Assembly (NCBI RefSeq): GCF_003050925.1
Contig: NZ_QAOV01000010.1
Span: forward strand, 62,001 to 126,000
Source of the DNA: Pseudomonas sp. GV085
GTDB lineage: Bacteria; Pseudomonadota; Gammaproteobacteria; Pseudomonadales; Pseudomonadaceae
Direction: 5' to 3'
Length of the DNA stretch: 64,000 nucleotides
The translations under genes and the position numbers were made by a program. The notes beneath the pieces are model-generated. The model had not been told where the DNA came from. It did no database searches and saw only the letters and a list, made by a program, of their open reading frames with translations. Positions 16,190 to 24,738 of the stretch are shown here, piece by piece; the stretch's first letter is position 1, and each line of letters begins with the position of its first letter.

Positions 16190-17640
16190 TGCGTTTATCC
16201 AAGTTGAAGTCCGTCGGCCGCAATCCGGCATTGCCGCTGAGCGTTTCGCTGGCCGATGCCGCCGGCCCTGCCGATCTGCAACTGCTGAGCCTCTTGCGGG
16301 TGTTGCCGGGGCAGCGTTATGTCGGTGCCGGCGTCTGGCGTGGCCGGCCGGTGTTGGCCAAATTGCTGGTCGGCAGCAAGGCTGCGCGGCACTTCCAGCG
16401 GGAGCTGGATGGCGTGCGCTTGCTTGCCGCTCAAGGATTGACCACGCCGCAGCTGTTGGCCGATGGCCTGAAAGAAGGCGAGGGTGGTTGGCTGCTGTTC
16501 GAGTTTCTGGAGGGCGCCGAAAGCCTTGGTGATACCTGGAAACAGGTTGAGCAGCAACCGGTTCTGTTCGATGGGCAAGGGGCAGTGCTGGCCGAGGCGT
16601 TAGGCGCGATCGGTCAGATGCACCGCAAAGGTCTGTGGCAGGAGGACCTGCACCTGGACAACCTGCTGCGTCAGCGTGGTCGCCTGTACTTGATCGACGG
16701 CGCCGGGATTTGCTCCGAAACGCCGGGACAGCCGCTGTCCCGGCAGAAGGTCCTGGAAAACCTCGGGGTGTTCTTCGCCCAGTTGCCGAAGTCGATTGAG
16801 CCCTTCATTGAAGAATTGCTGGTGTATTACCTGCTGAGCAACGGCGAACACGCCCTGCCCATGGAAGTGTTGCAGAAGCAGATCGACAAGGTCCGCAGCT
16901 GGCGCCTCAAGGACTTCCTGATCAAGGTCGGTCGCGAGTGCACGCTGTTCAGCGTCCAGCGCGGGGCCTTCGGATTGCGGGCGATTCGCCGCGAGGAAGA
17001 GCCGTCGATGGTGCCGGTGCTGGAGCATGCCGATGCCTTGCTCGATCAGGGGCATCTGTACAAGACCGGGGGCGCGGCGAGCGTCGGTAAGGTCGAGGTG
17101 GATGGCCGCACGCTGGTGATCAAACGCTACAACATCAAAGGCTTCGCCCACTGGCTCAAACGCTTCTGGCGCCCGAGCCGGGCCTGGCATTCGTGGCGCG
17201 AAGGCAACCGCCTGGCGTTCCTCGGGATCGCCACGCCCAAGCCGCTGGCGTTGCTGGAAACGCGTTTTCTGTGGCTGCGCAGCCGGGCGTACCTGATCAC
17301 CGAGTATCTGGCGGGGCCGGACATCATCGAACGTTTTGCGCCGTATGTTGAAAGCGGTGCTGCACCGGAAGCCGAGCTGGCGGCGCTGGATCATTTGTTT
17401 GCCGAGCTGATTCGCGAACGCATCAGCCATGGCGACTTCAAGGGGCATAACCTGTTCTGGCAGCAGGATCGCTGGGCGCTGATCGATCTCGATTCGATGT
17501 GCCAGCACAGCTCCCTTGGCAGTTTCGCCCCGGCGTATGCAAGGGATCGCGCGCGGTTCATGCGCAACTGGCCTGAAGGCAGCGCCCTTTACCAGGTCAT
17601 CGATCAGCGGTTGCCCAAGGACATCTCCAGCGCGGCCTGA
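16189..17640 (+). CDS. Tandem-domain LPS kinase-like protein (PA5006 type)
   Basis: The 483-residue protein is two kinase-like domains in a row. Domain 1 (about 1-250) has K58 in VLAKLL, Q151-E152-D153 in QEDLHLDNLL and D170 in YLIDGAG. Domain 2 (about 270-483) has K312 in VIKRYN, H414-G415-D416 in SHGDFKGHNLF and D433 in LIDLDS. Both keep the catalytic aspartate. It occupies the place of PAO1 PA5006, a putative LPS kinase of unknown acceptor. It starts at an ATG overlapping the wapQ stop and is the last gene of the operon, followed by a REP pair. Confidence 0.85.
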   Translation: MRLSKLKSVGRNPALPLSVSLADAAGPADLQLLSLLRVLPGQRYVGAGVWRGRPVLAKLLVGSKAARHFQRELDGVRLLAAQGLTTPQLLADGLKEGEGGWLLFEFLEGAESLGDTWKQVEQQPVLFDGQGAVLAEALGAIGQMHRKGLWQEDLHLDNLLRQRGRLYLIDGAGICSETPGQPLSRQKVLENLGVFFAQLPKSIEPFIEELLVYYLLSNGEHALPMEVLQKQIDKVRSWRLKDFLIKVGRECTLFSVQRGAFGLRAIRREEEPSMVPVLEHADALLDQGHLYKTGGAASVGKVEVDGRTLVIKRYNIKGFAHWLKRFWRPSRAWHSWREGNRLAFLGIATPKPLALLETRFLWLRSRAYLITEYLAGPDIIERFAPYVESGAAPEAELAALDHLFAELIRERISHGDFKGHNLFWQQDRWALIDLDSMCQHSSLGSFAPAYARDRARFMRNWPEGSALYQVIDQRLPKDISSAA

Positions 17641-17646
17641 ATCCTT

Positions 17647-17740
17647 TTCGCGAGCAAGCTCGCTCCCACAAGGATTGTTGGTGAACACAAAACCTGTGAA
17701 CACCTCAGTTCAAATGTGGGAGCAAGCTTGCTCGCGATGA
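17647..17740. repeat. Inverted pair of REP elements
   Basis: TTCGCGAGCAAGCTCGCTCC begins the left copy (17647-17670) and TGTGGGAGCAAGCTTGCTCG begins the inverted right copy (17715-17739), with about 45 bases between them. The pair begins 7 bases after the stop of the double-kinase gene. Confidence 0.9.
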
Positions 17741-17867
17741 GGTCGGAACTGCCAACCGAGAAAGCAAACAAGTTCTTGTGAACCGTCCTACGCGATCTTG
17801 GGAAGTCATGAACTGTGGCCCGAATCGCCCCGATGCTAGTTTGCCTGACGTTCTCGGAGGGCAGGCT

Positions 17868-18203
17868 GTGACGATCAAAATGGCAGTTTCAACGGGTGTT
17901 TTATCAGTGTCGCTAATGGGCTGCGGGACCGCCGCCACCGTCCTGCAGGATGACGCCCAGGCCGCGCAAGGGCTGCGTCGGCAGAAGACCTATTGCCAGT
18001 CCATCCCGCGAATCTACAGCGGCCTGGCTTACGACTTCTGCGTATTGAATGCACCGCCAGACCCTACGGGTATCCTTGTGCCGCTCGTATTGGTGGACCT
18101 GGCCGTGTCTGGCGCGCTGGACACCGTTGTCTTGCCGTACACGATTTACCGGCAAAGCGTGGACGGCAATATTTCCATCTATTGGCGACCTGCGCGCGGA
18201 TAA
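17868..18203 (+). CDS. YceK/YidQ-family lipoprotein
   Basis: A 111-residue protein with a short hydrophobic N-terminus and lipobox LMGC. The mature part follows the YceK/YidQ (DUF1375) pattern: RIYSGLAYDFC, then LVLVDLAVSGALDTVVLPYTIYRQ. Function in this family is unknown; an outer membrane lipoprotein is likely. I chose the GTG at 17868 because GGAGG lies 7 bases before it; the ATG at 17880 is the alternative. It interrupts the LPS core locus between the kinases and the carbamoyltransferase and has no PAO1 counterpart at this place that I recall. Confidence 0.75.
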   Translation: MTIKMAVSTGVLSVSLMGCGTAATVLQDDAQAAQGLRRQKTYCQSIPRIYSGLAYDFCVLNAPPDPTGILVPLVLVDLAVSGALDTVVLPYTIYRQSVDGNISIYWRPARG

Positions 18204-18271
18204 AAATGCCGCGAGGTCCCCGCTGCAGTTGCTGGCCGTTTGCGGCTAGAGGCTTGCCGCTGCTTTTAAGC

Positions 18272-18277
18272 TATAAT
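18272..18277 (+). promoter_or_regulatory. Candidate -10 element and structured leader before the carbamoyltransferase
   Basis: A perfect TATAAT lies 92 bases before the start of the next operon. No matching -35 is visible at 16-18 bases. The implied leader holds two small stem-loops: CTCGC/GCGAG at 18296-18310 and AGGCG/CGCCT at 18327-18340. Neither is followed by a T run. Confidence 0.4.
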
Positions 18278-18368
18278 CCCGCCCTTTAGCTGTCTCTCGC
18301 CCCTTGCGAGGGCACATTAATTTTTGAGGCGCTTGCGCCTGCATGCAGACTAAAGAGGCTAGACCCCT

Positions 18369-20126
18369 GTGGCATTGACGATTCTTGGCCTGTCCGGCGC
18401 CCTTAGCCATGATCCTTCCGCAGCCCTGTACATCGACGGCAAGCTGGTCGCGGCGGCTGAAGAGGAACGCTTCGTACGCGATAAACATGCAAAGAACCGC
18501 ATGCCTTACGAGTCGGCGAAGTTCTGCCTGGAACAGGCTGGCATCAAGCCGTCCGACGTTGACGTGGTAGCGATTCCATTCGCACCGATCAGCCTGTTCG
18601 GCAAGGCCCGCTGGCAGTACGCCAAGCGTTACTGGTATGCCCCGGACCGTGCACTCGACGCGATCCTGATGGGCAACCGTCGCTACAAGCGTTATCGCAA
18701 CAAGATCGTCTGGTGCCTGGAGCAACTGGGTTTTGATCCGAAGAAGATCAAGATCGAGCCGGTCGAACACCACCTGGCCCACGCCTCCAGCGCTTATCAC
18801 TGTTCCGGTTTCAAAGAGAAAACCGCGATCCTCGGTATCGACGGCAAAGGCGAGTACGCCACGACCTTCTTTGGTTACGGCCAAAACGGCAAGATCCACA
18901 AGATCAAGGAATTCTTCGATCCGGACTCCCTCGGCGGCCTGTACGGCGCGATCACCGAGTTCCTCGGTTTCGATATGCTTGACGGTGAGTTCAAGGTCAT
19001 GGGCATGGCGCCGTATGGCGATGCCAGCAAATACGATTTTTCGCGCCTGGCTTCGTTCGAAAACGGCGAGCTGGTGATCAACACCGACTACGCCAACGTT
19101 ATCGGTCTGCGTCGTTACAAAGAGAAGGGCAAGGGTTACTACTTCTCGCCGAAGCTGATCGAGTGGCTGGGTCCCAAGCGCGAAGGCGATATCGCCGACG
19201 AGCCTTACATCCACTACGCTGCGAGCATTCAAGCGCTGTTCGAAAAAATTGCGCTGCAGATGATCGACTACTACTTGGGCGACGTGCTCAAGGAAACCGG
19301 CAAACTGGCCTACGCCGGTGGCTGTGCGTTGAACGTCAAGCTCAACCAGAAAATCATCGCTCGCGACGACGTCAAGGAGCTGTTTGTTCAGCCTGCCTCC
19401 GGCGACGCCGGTACCGCAGTGGGCGCGGCAGCCTATGTGTCCCACGCCCGTGGCGTACCGGTCGAGAAGATGGAACACGTCTACCTCGGCCCGTCGTACA
19501 GCAACGAAGACGTGATCGCCGCGTGCGCCCGTCACGAGAACAAGCCGACCTGGCGCAAGCTCGACAACATGCCGGAGCAGATCGCCAAAATCATGGTCGA
19601 TGGCAACCCGGTGGCCTGGTTCCAGGGCCGCATGGAGTTTGGTCCGCGCGCCTTGGGCGGTCGTTCGATCATCGGTTGCCCGAGCATTGCGGGCGTGGCT
19701 GACCGGATCAACCACCAGATCAAGTTCCGCGAGCGCTGGAGGCCTTTCTGCCCATCGATGCTCGACACTGTCGCTCCACAGATGATCAAGATCGATCACC
19801 CGGCCCCGTTCATGACCTTCACCTTCGAAGTGGCTGAAGAGTGGAAAACCCGCGTGCCGGAAGTCGTCCACGAAGACGGCACTTCCCGCGCCCAGGTGCT
19901 CAAGCGCGAATACAACCCGCGCTACTACGACATGATGAAAGCGCTGGAAGTGCTCACCGGCAACGGCGTATCGCTCAACACCTCGCTCAACCGTCGCGGC
20001 GAACCGATGATCTGCTCGCCGACCGACGCCTTGAACATGTTCTTCGGTTCGGATCTACAGTATCTGATCATGGAAGACATCCTGGTGGTCAAAGAGGGCG
20101 CGAACGCCTATGACACGTTCGGCTGA
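18369..20126 (+). CDS. wapO: Carbamoyltransferase of LPS core (NodU/CmcH family)
   Basis: The 585-residue protein belongs to the NodU/CmcH O-carbamoyltransferases. It opens with MALTILGLSGALSHDPSAAL, has the metal-binding histidine region HHLAHASSAYHCSG, a GGCALNVKLNQK segment, and the C-terminal FGPRALGGRSIIGCP signature. P. aeruginosa core heptose II carries a 7-O-carbamoyl group, and the enzyme in the same place is PA5005. Translation starts at a GTG with AAAGAGG about ten bases upstream. It overlaps the next gene by 17 bases. Confidence 0.92.
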   Translation: MALTILGLSGALSHDPSAALYIDGKLVAAAEEERFVRDKHAKNRMPYESAKFCLEQAGIKPSDVDVVAIPFAPISLFGKARWQYAKRYWYAPDRALDAILMGNRRYKRYRNKIVWCLEQLGFDPKKIKIEPVEHHLAHASSAYHCSGFKEKTAILGIDGKGEYATTFFGYGQNGKIHKIKEFFDPDSLGGLYGAITEFLGFDMLDGEFKVMGMAPYGDASKYDFSRLASFENGELVINTDYANVIGLRRYKEKGKGYYFSPKLIEWLGPKREGDIADEPYIHYAASIQALFEKIALQMIDYYLGDVLKETGKLAYAGGCALNVKLNQKIIARDDVKELFVQPASGDAGTAVGAAAYVSHARGVPVEKMEHVYLGPSYSNEDVIAACARHENKPTWRKLDNMPEQIAKIMVDGNPVAWFQGRMEFGPRALGGRSIIGCPSIAGVADRINHQIKFRERWRPFCPSMLDTVAPQMIKIDHPAPFMTFTFEVAEEWKTRVPEVVHEDGTSRAQVLKREYNPRYYDMMKALEVLTGNGVSLNTSLNRRGEPMICSPTDALNMFFGSDLQYLIMEDILVVKEGANAYDTFG

Positions 20127-21240
20127 ACGCCATGTGCTGCAGTTCTGCCACGGCTATGACGGGCCGTTCCTGGACTGCGCACGGCAGTACGCCAGCCTGT
20201 TCGCGGGGACCGGTTATCGAGTGACCACGGTGTTTCTCACCGGGGTTGCCGATGCCGAAGTCGCCGCGGGTTGTGCTTGCGATGAAGTGCTGTTCATGGA
20301 GTACAGCTCCAAGGCCATTCGCGGCCTGAAGCTGGGCGCCATCGGCGATCTGCGCAAGATCGCCGCGTCGCGCAACTTCAGTTTCTGCATCGCTCATCGC
20401 TTCAAGCCGATCTATATCGCCTTGCTCGGTACGTCGTTGCCGGTGATTGGCGTGCATCACGCTTTTGACGATTACAAGCGTGGCAGCCGCAAACTGTTCG
20501 CGCATATCTTTCGCAAGCGTCTGAGTCTGCTCGGTGTGTCCGACGCGGTGCGCGACGACATGCGCCAATGCCTGCCGAAGTGGCCGGCTTCGCGGATCCA
20601 GACCTTGTACAACCGTATCGACGTGGACACCTTGCAGGCGACCCAGGTGTCGGCTCGCGAGGCCCGGGAAACCCTCGGTTTGGCGGCGGATGCGTGGATC
20701 ATCGGCAACGTCGGACGGCTGCATCCCGACAAGGACCAGGCCACGCTGTTGCAGGGTTTCGCCGAGGCGTTGCCGGGGTTGCCGGCCAACAGCCAGTTGG
20801 TGATTCTCGGTAAGGGGCGTCTGGAGGAAAACCTCAAGGCTCAAGCCCGGGAGCTGGGTATCGGTGACCGGGTGCTGTTTCTCGGTCAGGTACCGGATGC
20901 GCGCAACTACTTCCGGGCCTTCGATGTGTTTGCCCTGAGCTCTGATCACGAACCGTTCGGCATGGTGCTGCTGGAGGCCATGGCCGCTGGTGTACCTTTG
21001 CTCGCAACGGCGTGCGGCGGAGCGAAAGAAGTGGTCGAAAGCGTGGGCATCCTGTTCCCGTTGGGTGATGCCGAGCGTCTGGCCCAAGGGCTGCAACATC
21101 TGGCTGGCATGGATGATCAGCAACGCCGACAGTGTGCCGAGTTGATGCTCGAGCGCTTGCACGAACGCTTCTCCGATTGCGCGGTACGCGATGCTTTCTG
21201 GCATTTGCCGCACGTTACCGAACTGGCACAGAGGGGCTGA
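20110..21240 (+). CDS. wapH: LPS core glycosyltransferase WapH (GT4)
   Basis: The 376-residue GT4 glycosyltransferase has an N-terminal acceptor domain and a C-terminal GT-B nucleotide-sugar domain, with GNVGRLHPDKDQATLL and the EX7E motif in HEPFGMVLLEAMAAGVPLL. PAO1 has wapH (PA5004), an outer-core glucosyltransferase, in the same place. The ATG lies inside the end of the carbamoyltransferase gene and its stop overlaps the mig-14 start. The exact sugar transferred is inferred from synteny. Confidence 0.85.
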   Translation: MTRSAERHVLQFCHGYDGPFLDCARQYASLFAGTGYRVTTVFLTGVADAEVAAGCACDEVLFMEYSSKAIRGLKLGAIGDLRKIAASRNFSFCIAHRFKPIYIALLGTSLPVIGVHHAFDDYKRGSRKLFAHIFRKRLSLLGVSDAVRDDMRQCLPKWPASRIQTLYNRIDVDTLQATQVSAREARETLGLAADAWIIGNVGRLHPDKDQATLLQGFAEALPGLPANSQLVILGKGRLEENLKAQARELGIGDRVLFLGQVPDARNYFRAFDVFALSSDHEPFGMVLLEAMAAGVPLLATACGGAKEVVESVGILFPLGDAERLAQGLQHLAGMDDQQRRQCAELMLERLHERFSDCAVRDAFWHLPHVTELAQRG

Positions 21241-22136
21241 TGCTCAACCGATTTCAAGGCTGGCGCGAGCGTGGCTGGGCGGTAGTCGACGCCTCGACTT
21301 ACGCCGAAACCTGGCAGCGTTATGGCGGCAGCGTCGCAACTCATCCGATGGTGGTCGAGCGGCTGGCGAAACTGGCCGAGATTCCGGTGCGTTACCTGGC
21401 CTGGGTCCAGGGTGACGAGGTCAAGGCGGCGATCCCGACCTGGGGGCGCGACCTGGCCTTGTCCAAGGACGTGCTCAAGCGTCGCGGCAAAAAGGGCTTG
21501 TTCGACCTTGGCAACGCCGAGATCATCCTGCCCGCCGCTGCCGATACCCAGGCGCCTTTGCGCCATCGCGCGCGGTATCTGTCGGCGCTGAACGAAGGCC
21601 GTTTCACTGGCATCAGGTTGCAAGCCGAACAACTGGCCATGGCCCGTACCCCCGAAGAGCTGTCGAAAAAATTTCGCTATAACCAGCGCCGCGAATTGCG
21701 TTTGCTGGAAGAGGCCGGTGGCGTGGTGCGGCCGGTGTCCGAGTTTTCCAGCATCGATCTGGCGGCGATTTATTGCGACCTGTTCCAGCGCCGCTGGGGC
21801 TTCCCGGCGACGGGTGCCGAACGCATGGCCGAGGTCATCGAGTTGCTGCGCGAGTTGTTGATCGGTTCGGTGATTTTCCTCAACGATGCGCCGATTGCGA
21901 TTCAACTGGTGTACCGCGTCGAAACCTCGCAGTGGATCAGCGTCGAGTACATCAACGGCGGAGTCGATCCCGAGACTCGCGAGTTCAGCCCTGGCAGTGT
22001 GCTGAGTTTTCTCAATACGCAAAGCGCCTGGGAGCATGCCCGGGCGCAGGACAAACCGTTGCGCTTTTCCTTCGGTCGCGCCGACCGTGAATACAAGGAT
22101 CGCTGGTGCAACCCTGTGCCGGTCTTCACCGTATGA
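21240..22136 (+). CDS. mig-14: Mig-14 family protein
   Basis: The 298-residue protein matches the Mig-14 family, whose founding Salmonella member gives resistance to cationic antimicrobial peptides. It has a GNAT/FemX-like architecture: KKFRYNQRRELRLLEEAGG in the middle, and SVEYINGGVDPETREFSPGS then FSFGRADREYKDRWCNP near the end. No signal peptide is seen, so it probably works at the inner face of the membrane. It starts one base inside wapH and overlaps dnpA by four. In PAO1 the same gene is PA5003. Confidence 0.88.
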   Translation: MLNRFQGWRERGWAVVDASTYAETWQRYGGSVATHPMVVERLAKLAEIPVRYLAWVQGDEVKAAIPTWGRDLALSKDVLKRRGKKGLFDLGNAEIILPAAADTQAPLRHRARYLSALNEGRFTGIRLQAEQLAMARTPEELSKKFRYNQRRELRLLEEAGGVVRPVSEFSSIDLAAIYCDLFQRRWGFPATGAERMAEVIELLRELLIGSVIFLNDAPIAIQLVYRVETSQWISVEYINGGVDPETREFSPGSVLSFLNTQSAWEHARAQDKPLRFSFGRADREYKDRWCNPVPVFTV

Positions 22137-23587
22137 GCCAAGCCATAAGCCGCAAACAGCAACTGCTCAAGCGCCACCGGCGCAATAAACGTATCGGCCT
22201 GTTGATTGCGCTGGTGCTGTTGATCGTCATGGGTGTGGCGGTGGCCTGGTGGTTGCCGCTGGTGCTGGCGGTTCTGGGCTGGATTGCCCACGAAGCCTGG
22301 TTTGCCGACCATCTGTTCTACTCAGCGAAAGACGATTACCAGTACAGCTTTCCCCCGTACACGCCACAGCCCAAGGTGCACCTGAGCGGTGAACACTTGC
22401 GGCTGGACGAGGGCGTGATGCTGGTCGACGACGCGACGCTGGTGTTGGCCCTGCGGGTAAAGAGCACCTGGCTGGGGCGTTTTATCGATCCGGTGGTGGA
22501 GTTGGCGGGTGGCGAAAACCCTGATCGACAAACCTTCGAACGGGGCGTAAACGGCCTGCGTTACCTCAATCTCAGTGGTCAGGCACAGGCGCTGTCGCGT
22601 GGTGACCTGCGCTTGCGCGGGCGCTTCTGTCGCGTGTTTGGTGAGCCCGTGCTGTGGGCGTTCGAGCATCCGGATTACCGGCGTCAGCGGGTGATGGTCA
22701 TCGCCCCTCACGCCGATGACGCCGAATTGGCAGCCTACGGTTTGTACAGCCAGGCCGACGAAACCTGGATCGTCACGCTGACCGCCGGTGAAATCGAAGC
22801 CGAACACTATCGGCAGATGGGCCTGAACAAGGTCGATGCGGCCCGCTTGAAAGGCCGCCTGCGCACCTGGGACAGCATTGCCGTGCCACGTTGGGCCGGT
22901 GTGCCCGAGGCTCACTGCGTACAACTGGGTTACTTCTGTCTACAGTTGCCGAGCATGCAGGCTGCGCCTGCGGTGGCGGCGGGATCGCGGGAAGCGGATA
23001 TGAGCGACATCCGTCTGTTCCGCCGGCTGAATCCTTTCGCACTGCCCGGCGATGTCGATGGCGCGCCGACCTGGAACAACCTGCTGGCGGATCTACGAGA
23101 GTTGTTGCTGCGGGCCCGGCCCGAGGTCATCGTCCTGCCGCATCCGACCCTGGATCCGCACCCCGATCATATCTGCGCCCAGGCGGCAGTCCTCGAAGCC
23201 TTGCAAGGCCTGGACTGGCAACCGACCACGCTATTGGGCTACGCCAACCACCTGCACGACAACGACCGCTGGCCGATGGGTGATACCGGTGATGGCATCG
23301 CCTTGCCGCCGGCCTTCGAACCGGCCCAACCGATGCAGCCTTATTGCCTGCCAATACCGCTGGAACAACAGCGAGACAAAGCCATGGCGTTGGGCATGAT
23401 GCACGACCTGCAGCCGGCGATGCCGTTCAAGCGTCGCTTGCGTCGGTTGATCCAACGGTTGTTGGCCGGCCGCTTGCCGCCAACCTATGGCCAGAACGAA
23501 TTCTTTCGCAAGGCCGTCCGGCGCCACGAGCTTTTGTGGTCCCTCAAGCACACACCAGGCAATGTTTCTCAGCGGGGAGAGTTATGA
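22133..23587 (+). CDS. dnpA: PIG-L family de-N-acetylase DnpA
   Basis: The 484-residue protein has one or two N-terminal membrane segments (about residues 20-50, LLIALVLLIVMGVAVAWW). A LmbE/PIG-L zinc deacetylase domain follows, with APHADDAEL near residue 190 and HPTLDPHPDHI near residue 340 supplying the metal ligands. PAO1 DnpA (PA5002) is a predicted sugar de-N-acetylase that affects fluoroquinolone persistence; its substrate is probably a core sugar. It overlaps the neighbouring genes by four bases on each side. Confidence 0.88.
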   Translation: MSQAISRKQQLLKRHRRNKRIGLLIALVLLIVMGVAVAWWLPLVLAVLGWIAHEAWFADHLFYSAKDDYQYSFPPYTPQPKVHLSGEHLRLDEGVMLVDDATLVLALRVKSTWLGRFIDPVVELAGGENPDRQTFERGVNGLRYLNLSGQAQALSRGDLRLRGRFCRVFGEPVLWAFEHPDYRRQRVMVIAPHADDAELAAYGLYSQADETWIVTLTAGEIEAEHYRQMGLNKVDAARLKGRLRTWDSIAVPRWAGVPEAHCVQLGYFCLQLPSMQAAPAVAAGSREADMSDIRLFRRLNPFALPGDVDGAPTWNNLLADLRELLLRARPEVIVLPHPTLDPHPDHICAQAAVLEALQGLDWQPTTLLGYANHLHDNDRWPMGDTGDGIALPPAFEPAQPMQPYCLPIPLEQQRDKAMALGMMHDLQPAMPFKRRLRRLIQRLLAGRLPPTYGQNEFFRKAVRRHELLWSLKHTPGNVSQRGEL

Positions 23588-24738
23588 GTCAGCGGTCAAA
23601 GGTCCTGCAACTGCAGCCTGACTACAACGTCAAAGCCCATGATTTCGCCGACCTCGCGGAGCAAATCGTCAAGGCCCTGCCCAGTGAGCGCTATGAAGTG
23701 ACTGCCGCGTTTTTGCGCGGCAAACCCGGGCCGGGCGAAGCGGTGAGCCGAGCCGACCGTTCGGTGTACTTCGAGTTTTCCGACAAGTCCCTCAAGGGCA
23801 TGCGCCTGCGGGCCATGTGGCAGCTATACAAGTTCTGCCGTCGGGAAAAATTCGATGTGGTGATCTGCAACCGCTTCAAGCCGGTGAACATGATGCTGGC
23901 GCTCAACCGCTGGCTGAAAGTGCCTTTGTGCATCGGCATTTCCCACGGCTTTGGCGAGTACGACCGTTTTTACCGGCGCCGCCAGACCCAGCGCCTGATC
24001 GATCGTCACTGGCGCTTCGTTGGCGTGTCGCCTGCGGTGAAACAGTATCTGCTGGACTGTGACTGCGGCTTCACCGACCAGAATACCTACGCCATCACCA
24101 ATGCCATCGACATCGAGCAAGCCGAAGGTCTGCAACACAGTCGTGAAAAGGCCCGAGAAATGTTGGGCATTGATCCGTCGGTGCGGCTGATCGGTGCGTT
24201 GGGGCGACTGGTGCCGGTCAAGGGCCATATCTATTTGCTGCAGGCCTTCGCGGCACTCAAGGACAAATACCCGAATACCCAACTGGCGATCATCGGTGCC
24301 GGCCGCGAAGAGTCGCGCCTGGCGGCGGAAATCGACCGCCTCGGTCTCAGCGGTCGCGCCCATTTGCTGGGGTTCAAGGAAATTGCCCTGCAGTACATTC
24401 GCGCTTTCGATATCTGGACCATGCCTTCCCTGGCCGAAGGTCTCGGGCTGGCGCTGCTTGAAGGCATGAGTGGGCATTTGCCGGTGATTGCCTCGAACGT
24501 GCCGGCCATGTTGCCGCTCATCGAGGGGGCCGGTGGCCTGGCGATTACGCCGAAGGATGTGCCGACGTTGCAGGCGGCGCTGGACACCTACCTCGGGCTG
24601 TCGGATAACGAGCTCAAGGCCAAGGGTGAGCAGGCCTTCCGTTATCTGCAGCAACACCATGACATCGAGGAGTTCCGTCGCGAATACCTCAATCTGATCG
24701 ACTCCGGCCTGGAACAGGCCCGCAAGGAACAGCCATGA
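23584..24738 (+). CDS. ssg: Cell-surface glycosyltransferase Ssg (GT4)
   Basis: The 384-residue GT4 enzyme has GALGRLVPVKGHIYLLQAF in the nucleotide-sugar domain and the EX7E motif in LAEGLGLALLEGMSG. PAO1 ssg (PA5001) affects LPS, exopolysaccharide and phage sensitivity, and occupies the same position. It begins with an ATG overlapping dnpA and overlaps the next gene by four bases. Donor and acceptor are not evident. Confidence 0.85.
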   Translation: MSQRSKVLQLQPDYNVKAHDFADLAEQIVKALPSERYEVTAAFLRGKPGPGEAVSRADRSVYFEFSDKSLKGMRLRAMWQLYKFCRREKFDVVICNRFKPVNMMLALNRWLKVPLCIGISHGFGEYDRFYRRRQTQRLIDRHWRFVGVSPAVKQYLLDCDCGFTDQNTYAITNAIDIEQAEGLQHSREKAREMLGIDPSVRLIGALGRLVPVKGHIYLLQAFAALKDKYPNTQLAIIGAGREESRLAAEIDRLGLSGRAHLLGFKEIALQYIRAFDIWTMPSLAEGLGLALLEGMSGHLPVIASNVPAMLPLIEGAGGLAITPKDVPTLQAALDTYLGLSDNELKAKGEQAFRYLQQHHDIEEFRREYLNLIDSGLEQARKEQP

